From: Datisca glomerata
Lineage: Eukaryota > Streptophyta > Magnoliopsida > Cucurbitales > Datiscaceae
Direction: 5' to 3'
Assembly (NCBI GenBank): GCA_003255025.1
Contig: QANY01008782.1
Location: 624,659-688,658, forward strand
DNA length: 64,000 bases
The notes below the pieces were generated by a model. That model made no database searches. It was given only the letters and a program-made list of their open reading frames with translations, and had not been told where the DNA came from. How positions within the stretch are numbered: position 1 is the stretch's first letter; every line of letters starts with the position of its first letter. Made by a program: the position numbers and the translations under genes. Below are positions 23,388 to 34,567 of this stretch, piece by piece.

Positions 23388-25036
23388 GTAGTGAAGTAGA
23401 GGTAGATCAGGCAAGCTCCATAATACCAAAGCTACCTCTATTTTCAGTCCAAATAATGAAATCACCAGACCATTCAGGGAGTTTCACCCCACTAAATAAC
23501 TCCTCAGCTTCAGTCCCATTTCGTTGGGAAGAGAAACCAGGCAAGCCATATACCTGCACCACCCTCGCCCTATCCAACTCTTTTGAACACAAATGCTTGG
23601 ACCTTCCTCCAAGACTGTTGCTCTTGAATTCCAAAATTACCAAACTGCCATCCCCCACCTCAGTCTTGGAGTCTTCATTTAGAATGAGGAGTATGGAGGG
23701 TCATGGGTCTTTTAGTCCTGAGAAAGGCCAGCTTGGTGCTATGGTTCTTAAAAAGAAATGGGTCAAAAAGAGAGTGTGGTTTGGTGGTTCATGGGGAAGA
23801 AGGGCCTTGAAAGCAGGTAAAACCGATGTTGATGGTGTTAAAGCTAGTTCGAGTTCAATGGTGAAGATGACGAGAATGGGAAGAAACGAGAGTTTTTCTA
23901 CCATTTCTAAAGCCAGACCTCATTTTTGGGTATATTTTTCTTCCCCTTTTACATTTTTTCTTCATTTCTGTTTTTTTGGACACACTCCATCTCTGTTTCT
24001 CACGTGTGAAAATGAGTTTTCATTAGTACATTAATATTTAAAAATAATATAAGACTTCATTAGTATTAATTTGATACTTGAACTTCCAAAGCAGAGTCAT
24101 TAATAAAAATAATTTTAAATTTTAAAATGATTAGATAATTTGACAATCATTTATAAATTTATTTGATCACTCATTAAATAATTTAAAAAAATAATATAAA
24201 AATAATTATCACACTTAATCATTTAAAATTTAATTAATTATTTAATAAATATAAAATTATTCAATTAATAATATTAGTCATCATCATTTTATTTGTTATG
24301 CACGTGATCTACACATAGTTTCACATATGCAAAAGGTGTAAATTTTTCAGTGAAGAGTAAAAGACCAAAAGCTTTTACCTCTTTCTTCACCTGATCAAAT
24401 GTTGATCAGGACAGGATGTAAATGTTAAAGATATTTGAGTTTAAAGATCAAATTAATAAAATTAAAACTTTAAAGACGGGCTAGTAGAAATTTTACGAGT
24501 CTAAAATATAAAATAAAGTTAATGGAACCGACAACAATTATTAGTGGTTTATGACGTGTGGGGCAATGTAATTATTCAAAGGTAATTTGTGGCTTGACTT
24601 TATATATACATTTGCCTCTGTTTTTTGTCCAGAATGCTTTACAATTATTTACTTGGGAAATTGAGTATGGAATTTAATTAAGGCTCTGACAGAATGTCTG
24701 ACTGACTGCTGCGAAATTATACCAAATTCTCTACAAGAGAATTCGTCGTGTAGAATGGGAGAGTGCAGAAGTTCAGGTCGTTGAATCACTGATTTCGTTT
24801 CTTATATCTTTACTTGCCTTAAAAAAAGTAACAAAAATATCTTTCAATGTTTTAGTAATTTAAAACTGTCTTCCAATTAATTAACACTGGATTAGTTGCA
24901 AAAAAAGACTAATTTACACTATATTAGCTACAGATTTATATAATATAAATAATGAAAATTGCAGGCAACAATGTATGATGGATTGAAGCAGGCTGTTCCA
25001 TGGAGGATCAAAAAGCAGAAGAAAGGGAGCTGTTAA
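23384..25036 (+). CDS. DUF688-like plant protein, two exons (join 23384..23929, 24965..25036)
   Basis: Exon 1 opens MGSEVEVDQASS and ends ...ARPHFW before the GT donor at 23930. Exon 2 after the AG at 24964 reads ATMYDGLKQAVPWRIKKQKK, then GSC and stop. The join is in phase and gives 205 residues. The clearest motif is VPFRWEEKPGKPY at about residues 46-58, the short 'PF-WEE-PG-P' signature of plant DUF688 proteins, whose biochemical role is not established. A basic KKKWVKKRVWFGGSWGRR stretch is near residues 124-141. No signal peptide or membrane segment is seen. It converges on the B9 gene about 1 kb downstream. The 3'-most AG/GT choices were made by phase and by the conserved 'VPW' ending; the family call is moderately sure. 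Confidence 0.8.
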
Positions 25037-26050
25037 TCTACACTTGAGCTCTGTATCAAAGTTAAATAATATCAACATATAATTATTCTATGATTATAAC
25101 ATAAACCCATCTCTGCCTACTCTGTTCCTAGCAGCTAGCCTTCTGTGAGACCCTTTCCTTCGGGAAAGGATTGTTTTGCTTATTGAGTTTGCATTAGAAG
25201 AGAGTTGAGTTGTAACTCAGACTCGTCAATCTAAGTGAAATGGCATACGTTTAACTATTTGAACCATCTCTACTAAATTGACTTCTACATCTTTCTTTCC
25301 TCCTTAATTTTCATTATCCAAACATATACTGAGGGATTGTTTGGATTTAATAAAGTAATAAGGGAAGAAACTAAACAATGAAGTAAAACCTCCCATGTTG
25401 CCATCGGCCAGATTCCTTTTTCAACTCATGCCTAAACATAGCTAAAACTAATTAGACCAAGAACAAGAAAGTAGGTGGATAATTAATAAAATAACAGAAA
25501 TAGCAGACACTGGACTCACTCCTATATTTAAAGAAGTGGGGATTTAACTAGAAATGAGATTACCAGACCAAAAATGGAAGACTGCAATAACAATGAGAAT
25601 GGCTCAAACAATGTGGTCAACCGAGCAGGTTCAGACCAACACACAACCTCGTGCTACCTTGCGCTGTTTAGAATGTACATTTCTTATTAGCAGCTAAACT
25701 GAACGAATTGAAATCACTGTTTGCAAATGGCATAATGTTGACTATAAAATATCAAAGATTGTTCTTCCATATGTAGCAAAAGACGCTGGAAATTACAAGT
25801 AAAACAGAGAAGGGCATCAAGGAACTGCAATTTAATGTAGAGGAAATGAACCGGATTTCCAAATCCAATTAATCATCAACAAGGCTGAAACCAAAATCTG
25901 CGTAAAGCCTGTATGCAGTAGCACAGTTTTTCCAAATTATCGTTCAGTCAGGCTTATTACACTGCTGATGAGAAGGAAAATAAATTACAAGAGAACTGAA
26001 GGGGGATGGGATTTTCAATTAATGTCACCTGTATCAAGGATCCCTCAATC
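25037..26050. other. Convergent intergenic region (3' UTRs)
   Basis: Lies between the stop codons of two convergent genes and should hold both 3' UTRs. No other exon is seen. Confidence 0.6.
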
Positions 26051-29000
26051 TTACTTCTTACCAGTCATTCCAGCAACAACCTGCAAATATGCCAACGACA
26101 CGAGATTGTGAGAGAGAGAGTGGCAATAAAGTAAAAAACGCATTCTCAAAAGGACAAGATTTAAGTCCTTGAATGTAGTTCCCCTAAGTACTTCTCCTTC
26201 TACAGTATGATAAAGTCAAGTCCAATTTTCGTAATCAATCCAGATGAAAAGTTTCTAACTATAAACTTAAATCTAGTCCAACATTTCAACTACCAAAAGC
26301 TAATCGGATGAAGAAAAAAATGGTTAATTTCACAGATACTTCTTTTTCAACTATTTGTAAACCCTCTCTCTCCCGCTCTCTGTTTCTCTCTCTCTCTCCT
26401 CCTTCATCGGTAGTCCACAGTCGGTGCTCTCTCTCCTCCAACATAGTCGACAGTCGCAACGCACCACATATACCACACAGATCATCATCGGCTTGGTAGA
26501 TTTGTCATCGTGCAGCTCCTAACTCACTGTAGTAGCTCCTCACTATGGGTCATTGTAGTTTCTCCATTGTCGTTGCAGAGGTAAGCGGCTTTGCCCTCAA
26601 GCCTCTCAGCTTCAACCACTTCTTCTCGCAGAGGTGCCTCTTGGCTTCTTCTCCTTCACCCAGTTCTCACTCCAGAAGCTTGGAGTGTTTATGACCATTT
26701 TTTTTATTTTTGTTTAATTTCTTTTGCTTAATTTTATCTTTTTCGATTAATTTAAACAATTTGATTTTGTGAGTTCGTGCTACTCATTTGTTGGTTTTCC
26801 ACTATTCTGTGAAATTTTGGCATTGTTAAGGTAGTTTTAGTTTTATCATTGCTCATGCAATCTGTCATTTCTGGTTGTGTGAAAGTTCTATCTTTTTCTT
26901 GCAATGTAATTTGGGGAAACTTGGGATTTCAGTAGTGAATGTGGTTTAAGTTTGTTCCTTGATGCCCGAATATCTTCTTTCATATTGGCACTTTTTTGAG
27001 AAATGACTACAGGGATCGGAGTTTGCTAGGCATGTGACCAACTTAACGGGTAGAAGACGGAAAATCTAACAAAGGGGGTTTATTTGATAACTCATGAAAG
27101 TTGAAGGGGAAATTATGAAGAAGTCAAAGTTGAGGTCACGTTAAAAAACGGCCAAAGTTGAAGGAGTGTCTGTAAAATTAACCAAAAAAAAAATGAAGAT
27201 CTAAAGCTCTTACTTTGACTATTTCCACCATTTCAATCAATATATTATCTTCAAGAGACCATATGGTGATGCTCCATGAAAGAGGCTTACAACTCAGTGA
27301 AAAAGAGGCCTATGCCCAAAAGACGATCCAATCAAATGGTCGTTAAGGTGTGAACAATTGATCAAGGAGTAACCTTATAAGTTACCCTTCTACTGTTGTG
27401 AAGAAAACCTTATAAATTACTCTCCATGACCATAAAATGGAGTATACCAGCACAAACAGATTATGGCATTCAAACCTCTCTTTCTTCCAAACACAAAGGC
27501 ACTCCATGCGGTGACCATATGATTTTTCTTAGAAGTATGAACGAAAATTTATTAAAGGAAACAGAAGTGAGCAGCTAACTTGAACATGCTCATGTCACGA
27601 TCTTTGCCATCAAAAGCAAAGGACAAACTAGCTGAAGAAAGGTAGCATCTCTAAGCTACTGATTGAAATTCTTTTTACCTATCTAACCAGGATGAGAAAA
27701 TCCAGACTCAATAAAAAAGAGTATAACACGAAATACCAACCATGAAAAATCACTCAAGAAGGAGATGACAAAGATCACGAAAGAGTAGGAAGGCAATAAA
27801 CAGTCAAAAATAAAAGATGCATAAATGGAGACAAAAGTGTATTGCAATAATCCAAGTTGAAGCATTCTATAGTTCCATTCTTACATCACTCAATGCTGGC
27901 TGAGGCACTTTCTTGCCTGCTTCATACGAATCCAGAATTGGCCTCACCACTGCTGGAAGGAGGAGGCCTAGAAGTTTCACAACATAACAGCCACATCAGG
28001 AATGCAAATGACCAACAAGAATTTAACAATTCCAATTAACAGTTAACAACGATTGTGGAAATTGATTTAGTCGCATCATACATTAAACATTGACACTCAT
28101 CATGACCTGTGTCATCCAACAGATTGGAAACTTTTACTTGGTTCCTTATTGCAGTCAAAACCATCAAGATTAGTGATCTTCAAAAGTTGTATTACATATC
28201 AATAACAATTTCAATCATGACTGAGCTATCTAGTACCTATATGGCCGATGCATGTTATCGAATAACAAAAAGATTCTCGCTCAAGTAACGGTAACGCCAG
28301 GAATGCTCTTCTAACCCTAGAAATTGGTTAATTCAGTAACATAGGTCCCTTTTATTTTCACATTGCTTAAACTTTACTAGCTTAAAGTTAATTCTGTGCT
28401 CAGCTTCGCATAAAACTATTTTCAAACAGTAAGCCTGACCTAAAGAAGAAAGAAGGAAAAAAAAACACCCTCCAAAAGCTTAATTACAGTGAAGTCTTCC
28501 TCAGGGCACAAATTACCCTTTTAAACCTGAAGCATTTTCTCAACCTGTTTCCCCACACTGCAATCTCCAGACCCTGCACCTTTTCCTAATATTGCTACAC
28601 CATGTAATTGTACCAGCAGTCCAACATTGAACATGAATCACATGCAAAGCTACCTGTTTTATCCTTGATGAAGACCCCCCCCCCCCCCCCNNNNNNAGAA
28701 ACCCCCCCCCCCCCCCGGACCCCAACTATACATTCAAAAAGAGGGAAGAAAAGGAAGAAGAAACACAAAGTCCTCTAACTTCATAACACAGTTAAATTTT
28801 GAAGGAAGGTAAAGAACCAAACGTTCTAATTATCTCTAAACGGACATGCTCACAGATCTCCTATGATATACTTGAGCATGGTTCAAGCCAACATTATCAA
28901 TTCCAGCTGATAAATATCCATAAATCTCCTCCATAGATAATCACAGGCAGTGTAGCTAGCAGTGGCAAACCACGTAAATACTTCTGTAAGATTACTTCTA

Positions 29001-29354
29001 ATAATTGGAGCAGTAGAAAAGTAATCAAGGATCAGCCAACAAACTCACTGCTTAATCTGTCTAAGTTCCCAAATTCTGGAAACTTATCGATATAATCACA
29101 CAATTAAAGAGTGTCCGATTCACCACCTTCATGGTCGAGCTTCTATACTTGGCATTGGTTGAAATTATTTGTGCAATACATAACTAAACGAAAAAACACC
29201 ATAGAAAAGGAAACAATCTTCCCCAATGCCAGAGGGTGAGATCAAAATCAGGTTTAAAAGAAAAAAAACGGGTACCAACGCCAGCGATTAGGCAAGAAGC
29301 AGCAACGACTGGCTCTTGCACTACGAAAATCTTCAGCTTCTGCATGACCGCCAT
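26051..29354 (-). CDS. B9: Complex I subunit B9 (NDUFA3), three exons (complement join 26051..26080, 27885..27967, 29276..29354)
   Basis: The spliced frame is 63 residues. Exon 1 gives MAVMQKLKIFVVQEPVVAAS and then CLIAGV. Exon 2 gives LLLPAVVRPILDSYEAGKKV up to ALSD. Exon 3 gives VVAGMTGKK and stop. Splice phases (1, 0) fit, with GT donors at 29275 and 27884 and AG acceptors before 27967 and 26080. The single hydrophobic helix after Q-EP (about residues 13-36) matches mammalian NDUFA3, where KEPV also precedes the helix. The protein is an accessory membrane-arm subunit of NADH:ubiquinone oxidoreductase in the inner mitochondrial membrane. Arabidopsis At2g46540 is, as I recall, this subunit. 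A TIR element sits in intron 2 and a Mutator-like end begins 118 bp upstream of the ATG. Confidence 0.88.
26321..27184. mobile_element. TIR element (MULE- or MITE-like) in intron 2 of B9
   Basis: The left end 'tggttaatttcacagatact' matches the reverse complement of the right end 'gtgtctgtaaaattaacca' as inverted repeats of about 30 bp. A-rich 9 bp flanks ('agaaaaaaa' and 'aaaaaaaaa') could be the target duplication but are low-complexity. The interior is CT- and GC-rich near the left end and holds no transposase, so the element is nonautonomous. Confidence 0.6.
28675..28716. other. Assembly gap flanked by poly-C
   Basis: Six N at 28691-28696 lie between runs of C. It sits in intron 2 to exon 1 of B9 and does not affect a placed exon. 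The true length is unknown. Confidence 0.95.
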
Positions 29355-29471
29355 CTCTCCTTCTCTCCCTTCTTCAACTTCCGCTTTTTTGACAGCGTTT
29401 CTCCGATTTTAGATTCAGACTCAAGAACCCGAGTTTCCTCCCAATTCTTTTCCCTTTTTTCATTAAAATAC

Positions 29472-29650
29472 AAATTACACCCCTATAATGTACATAATTG
29501 GCAAAACACACCCCCGTATATTTTTTAACCCTGTACTTTGAGAAAATATAAAAAACTCCGTTCAGTTACATTTAAGGGTTAAAACTGACTACGACTTTTT
29601 TATTACGACATACCCCTCATCTCACTTTCTCTGCTAACTGTTCCACACTC
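29472..29650. repeat. Left terminal inverted repeat of the Mutator-like element
   Basis: Pairs with about 36610-36790. It lies just 5' of the B9 leader. Confidence 0.5.
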
Positions 29651-30007
29651 ACCTTCTCGCTTTCTAAGGGAGAGAAACTCTTGCTTCTCACTAGAAATCA
29701 AGCCCTTTCCATGAGCTCCCTATTGGACCTCAGCACTAAGCTCCGATATCCTTGCGCTGAGGACTACTCCTCTAAAAAAAACCACTTACGTTTATTGTTA
29801 TTCCTCTCCTTTTTGTCTGAAAATTTTGGTTGTTGCCCATGACTGTGAGTTGAACCTGGACTTGGAGTGCTTTTGTCCTTAGCTCGAGTTTGTGCCTTGT
29901 TTCTAAACTATCTGAGTATCCATTTGTGTCTTTCCGTGGATCAAATTTGAGGTCTCCCGACTTGGCAAAGTTATAGCGTGATTTTTCTGTCGTGATGTCT
30001 TCATTCA
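29651..30007. other. Element interior without a gene
   Basis: No exon is recognised between the left inverted repeat and the Gypsy LTR. Confidence 0.4.
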
Positions 30008-30339
30008 TAGGTGTATATAGTGAGATACGTCGTTAAGAGTAACGTCCAAAAGAACACGTGGCGTCTAAAGACAGATCCATGCGGCACTTATGTGGAATAA
30101 CGTTTATCGGTGAGTGATAATAACAAAATAACACTCGTAAAGGATGCTTCTGTTTTATAAAAGTGGCGACCTCATTATATGAAATTAGGTATTAAATGTT
30201 GTACTTCTCTTCGAGTTGAATGACAAATATTCGAAGGTCTTTTCTTGCATGTGAACAATCTGGGGGTTGTGGTCTGGTAGGATTAGAACAAGGTTCGCTA
30301 CACCGGGATGGAAAGATCTCCTTGAAAGATATAGTCACC

Positions 30340-30650
30340 TTACGAGTCTTGGAAGTGCCTCTTTGATGCCGTCCCAGGAGAACTTTGGGCGCGGCTCCCC
30401 ATGCCACTCCAGAGGGATCCCCGGAGGTGGCTCCTCATACCACCTTAGGGGAATCCCGGGCACGACTCCCCATGCCATTCCAGGGGGACCCCAAGGGTGG
30501 ATCTCCATGCCACCATGGGAAGAACCCCGGGCGCGGCTTCCCATGCCGCCATGGGGAACTTCGGACGCGAATCGCCATGCCACCCCGGGGAACCCTGAGG
30601 ATGGCTTCCCATGCCGCCACAAGGGGAACCCTGGGTGCGGTTTCCTATGT
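30340..30650. repeat. GC-rich tandem repeat, unit about 35 bp, 8-9 copies
   Basis: Units follow 'ctccccatgccaccatgggg' and 'aaccccgggcgcgg'. Apparent open frames on both strands of this stretch come from the repeat and are not called as genes. Confidence 0.85.
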
Positions 30651-31058
30651 TATGTCGTTTAAGGGATGTGACACATTTTAGGCATGGTATCACGTTTTAG
30701 TGTGTGACCACGTTTTAAGCGTAACTCTTATTGGTGTCAGTTTCTGTCTGAACATGTGATTTGCATGCGGTTGAAAGGCACATGCGTGTGGTCCCCACTT
30801 GACCCCATCTATATAAAGGGGTCTCTAGCACCATTATTGAGGCAACCAATTTCACCACTCCCGAGACCCAAACCTCGAGAATATTCTTTCCTCGAAGTTC
30901 TCGCTCACTTTAGATTTTTAGAGGCATTTGTCACCTTCCAGTGGCTGCCTAAGGTAGCTTGTCCTTCACCCTCCGACCACCAACTCTCACGTTCTCAAAC
31001 ATACTTGGCATAAACTAGATCACTCATACACACATCATCCTTAACCCGTGAAACATTT

Positions 31059-31076
31059 TGGCGACTCCACTGGGGA
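31059..31076 (+). promoter_or_regulatory. Gypsy primer-binding site
   Basis: The sequence tggcgactccactgggga directly follows the LTR end, in the style of plant Gypsy primer sites. Confidence 0.6.
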
Positions 31077-31105
31077 GTTATTTGTCTCTTCTTCTCTCTT
31101 CGAGT

Positions 31106-32572
31106 ATGGCTGGACGTAGTCGAATGAGGAGAACTTCTTCTCATTTGGAAAGAGAGAATGTTAACCTAAGTATTGAGAACCATGACATGGAAGATGCTAC
31201 TTCTAAGGAGAGAATCAACCCCCTACGTTACTGTTGCTACAATGACGGCGACTAAGCAGACTAACACCATTAGAGAGCTCCAAACCTCTAACGCTGAGAT
31301 CCGTTCCCTTTTGAGTACGCTAACCACTCTCATCGCAAGTACCTAGAACCCTCATCCACCACCGCCTGTCGTTCATATCGTCCCTCCTCACAAGGTGAAC
31401 CAGACTGACATCGACAGATAGATTCCATCTTCCATCTATAAATCCTGGGGGTTTGTCCAGGTCAGGAACAAAAAATAGTGACCAAAATACGGATCACTAA
31501 AGCAACCCTGCAAATGTTATCATCTCGCCGACAGCCTTCACACGTCACATGTCGGCACATGACGTCCCGATCGATGGCACCGACACTGGCCCTTTCATTA
31601 CCAAGGAGACACTTATAGAAGATGTTGGAGATGGAGTGTATCAAAGCTTCTTTGAGCGAGATGATAGTAGACTTACGTCCCCCTTACCCATGTGAGCTAG
31701 CCATGAAGCCATACTTGTTTGACTATGTACCCCCAAAGTTATGTAGTATAACAGGAAGGACGAATGTGCTAGGGAGCACATTATACATTTCATTGATGAC
31801 TTGCGCCCGCATGGATGTGATAATCCATGATGTTGAGGGATTTTTCGGGGCATACACATGGTACATCAATCTAGCTCCAGGATCAATTTTAACATGGTCT
31901 CATATGGTTTCTCCCTTCATGACAAAGTTTTTATGTATGAGGAAAAGATGAGCATTCTCGAGTTGGGGCATGAGCGTCAAAAGAAAGATGAGGACCTAAT
32001 GACTTACGTCAGACGGTTCAAGGACAAAGCATTGGATTGCCAGAAAAAGTGGAAGGAGAGAGATTTGGTGAAAATATGCATATGCAGAATGAGGAATAAG
32101 TATAGAGCGCATTTGAGAACCTCGACATCGCCATTTTTTCACACCTCCGTGTAGATGCTCAACGCACCAACACTTCAGTGTCCAAGCCAAAGGTTGCGGA
32201 GCAGGGTGAGCGCGGGGGGCTAACATGGAAGCCTGCGAAATACACCCCACAAGTAGCCACGGCACTACCCAAGAACGAGGTGCAAAATGGGACAGAAGCG
32301 AAAGGGATGATCCACCACTTTTCCCTTGCTCCATGGATAAGGTGGAAGCGATGTTGGATGCCCGGGTCAAGGATAAGGTTGTGCAGAGACCTTGGGTGGA
32401 AAACTTGCCCACCAGAGAAGAAATGGAATCACCTTGGTATTGCTGCTTCCATCGGGCCACCACTCATTGTAAAACTTTGAGATGAATTTTTCATGACAAG
32501 CTTCAAAACGGGGAGATCATTAACGTGGACATAGAAGTCGTGGGAAACCAACCTTTCCCCCCACACGTTATA
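31106..32572 (+). pseudogene. Gypsy gag, degenerate
   Basis: The frame begins MAGRSRMRRTSSHLERENV. The retrotransposon gag domain is visible at about 31850-32110: TWYINLAPGSILTWSHM, then LGHERQKKDEDLMTYVRRFK and DKALDC. Further on are WYCCFHRATTHCKTLRDEF and a PFPPHVI end near 32570. Frames shift several times. Confidence 0.75.
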
Positions 32573-32939
32573 TGACCATTGTGACAGAAAGTGGCTGATA
32601 TGCTAAAAAAACCCGAGTGGGGGGTACATTAAGTACAAAGGCAATCATGTGTTGTAAGGTCCAAAGATTATGTACTCGGAGTCACAATACGCATGTTTAT
32701 TTATGAAATGCCTATTCTAAAAATTACAACTATTTTTCCATGTGCATGCTTGTATGAATAGGAAAGGCCACATAAGACCACCTCTATTACTGATAGCGGA
32801 TGGGATGACCCTCAAACGCTTCAAGTTGTACTGACGATGTTCAACTTTAAGTGCCTAAAAAAACTATCATGTTTAGCATTGTAATTTTTACTTCAAATTT
32901 TGTGATTATCAAAATAGTCCGAAAACTTTTAATGGGTCT

Positions 32940-33265
32940 GTCATCCTGAAATGCGTGTAAGACGTTTCAGCGAAGTTAGTTCCTGGAACACCTTTAAGAC
33001 GCTTCAGCAAAGATTGATCCTGGAATGCTTTTAAGACGTTTCAGCGAAAGTTGTTCCTGGAATGCACTTAAGACGTTGCAGCAAGGATTGTTCTTGAAAT
33101 GCATCTAAAACATTTCGGCAAAGTTTGTAAGACGTTTCAGCAAAGTTTGTTCCTGAAACGCACTTAAGACGTTTTAGCAAAGTTTGTTCCTGGAACGCGT
33201 TTAAGACGTTTCAATAAAGTTTTTCCCTTAAATGCAATAGAAACATTGTAGCAAAGGTAGTTAGG
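32940..33265. repeat. Tandem repeat, unit about 37 bp, about eight copies
   Basis: Units follow 'ttcctggaatgcatttaaga' and 'cgtttcagcaaagtttg'. One shortened copy lies near 33120. Confidence 0.85.
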
Positions 33266-34567
33266 CGGAACTTAGCCATTGTTGTAAATCCCTTCAAAGA
33301 GGAACTTGGCCGTCATAACGTGTTTGAAATACACAAGTAATTTTAACTGCTAACTTCGCACGTTACCACAGAATAGGACCGTTGTCATGTAGATATTTAT
33401 TATGAGTATGCTCATGTTAAAAGTCGTATGTAAGAACGACGTATATGCGAAGTAGGGATGCATGATAATGAGGCACAATAACGTTCGAAGTAGGAACAAA
33501 TGAGCATGTCTAATGAAAATTCAAAGTATGAATTGATGCATGATAAAATCTGAAGTACGGATTGGTACATAACCATTTAAGCATGATCATTACGGATAGT
33601 CCAATATGCACGCGCCTCCTTTGGCAACTTGATTATATTTGTTGAGTATGTGTGCGCCTTTTTAGGCAGTATCATGCAGGTTCCTACGTGTATGCACTTT
33701 GACAAGTCGAATCATCTACGGACGGCACTTCAACATGCGCACCTGCCACTGGGTCATTTCTTGATTGACTTTGTCCTGGTTAATTATCTCAATATCAAAA
33801 AGTCATGATACGTTAGTTTATGATTCTAATGAATTATCTACAATAATGATTATGAACACATCATTAGGTTGCATCTATCATATACGAGCATGATATAGGT
33901 ATAAAAAAATATATTGACTGACTATATTAACTTATCATGATACTTTGGTATTTGGCCAAATAGTATGAACATACAAATGGTGCACATATTACCATGTATA
34001 TTCACTCGCCATGATACTTTGGTATGCGTGCTAACCACCACCCTAACACCCGCACCTAACATCCACGCCCAACACGAAATCCACCCTACTGCCACGGGAG
34101 AGAAACTACCACGACCTCTGCCATTAGCTCAGCCACGGTCACAAGCTCCGGGCATTAGCCCAGCCACGGCCACGATCGCCGCCATTAGCCCATCCACAGC
34201 CACGATCTCTTCCATTCGCCCATCCACGATCTTCTTATGCTTTTGTTATGTTATTTATTGCGCCATTAGCCCAGCTCTGCTATTTTTTTTTATTTCTTGC
34301 TGTCATTTTAAATGTTTGCAAAGTGGGAAAACACATAACGCTGGATTAAGAATAATGTTTGCAAAGTTGGATTTGTATCCACAAAAAAAAACATTGCAAA
34401 ATTGTGACTTAGTAAGCATATTGGATTTTTTGGCGAGGATTTATGCTTCACTCTTAGGTTTACCTGTCCCATACACCCATTGGTTTTTTTGAAGAGGGAC
34501 TATAATTAATGTGTTAACCTTGATGTAGATCTTCAGTTGTTCTCAGATTCGTCTCTATTTAATGTTA
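33266..34567. other. Element interior without a supported gene
   Basis: Holds a duplicated 'catgatactttggtat' (33938 and 34010) and short 'cattagcccagccacggcca' repeats at 34110-34225. The 175-residue frame at 33965-34492 runs through these repeats and then low-complexity sequence. It has no recognisable domain. Confidence 0.45.

Larger units (their letters stand above)
30008..32640 (+). mobile_element. Gypsy-type LTR retrotransposon remnant: LTR, primer site and gag
   Basis: An LTR-like region ends near 31055, with a TATA box (tctatataaagg, about 30809) and a 35 bp tandem array. It is followed by a primer-site-like tggcgactccactgggga (31059-31076) and a degenerate Ty3/gypsy gag. The pol genes and the 3' LTR are absent; the remnant fades after a purine tract (gagtggggggta) near 32613. 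The left LTR border is approximate. Confidence 0.7.

Noticed and set aside
30267..30693. Several overlapping open frames on both strands
   Set aside because: All come from the GC-rich 35 bp tandem array, whose unit avoids stops.
31996..32463. 155-residue minus-strand open frame
   Set aside because: Antisense shadow of the Gypsy gag on the plus strand.
33965..34492. 175-residue open frame on the plus strand
   Set aside because: Runs through short repeats and low-complexity T-rich DNA inside a transposon. No domain is recognised and no splice context fits.
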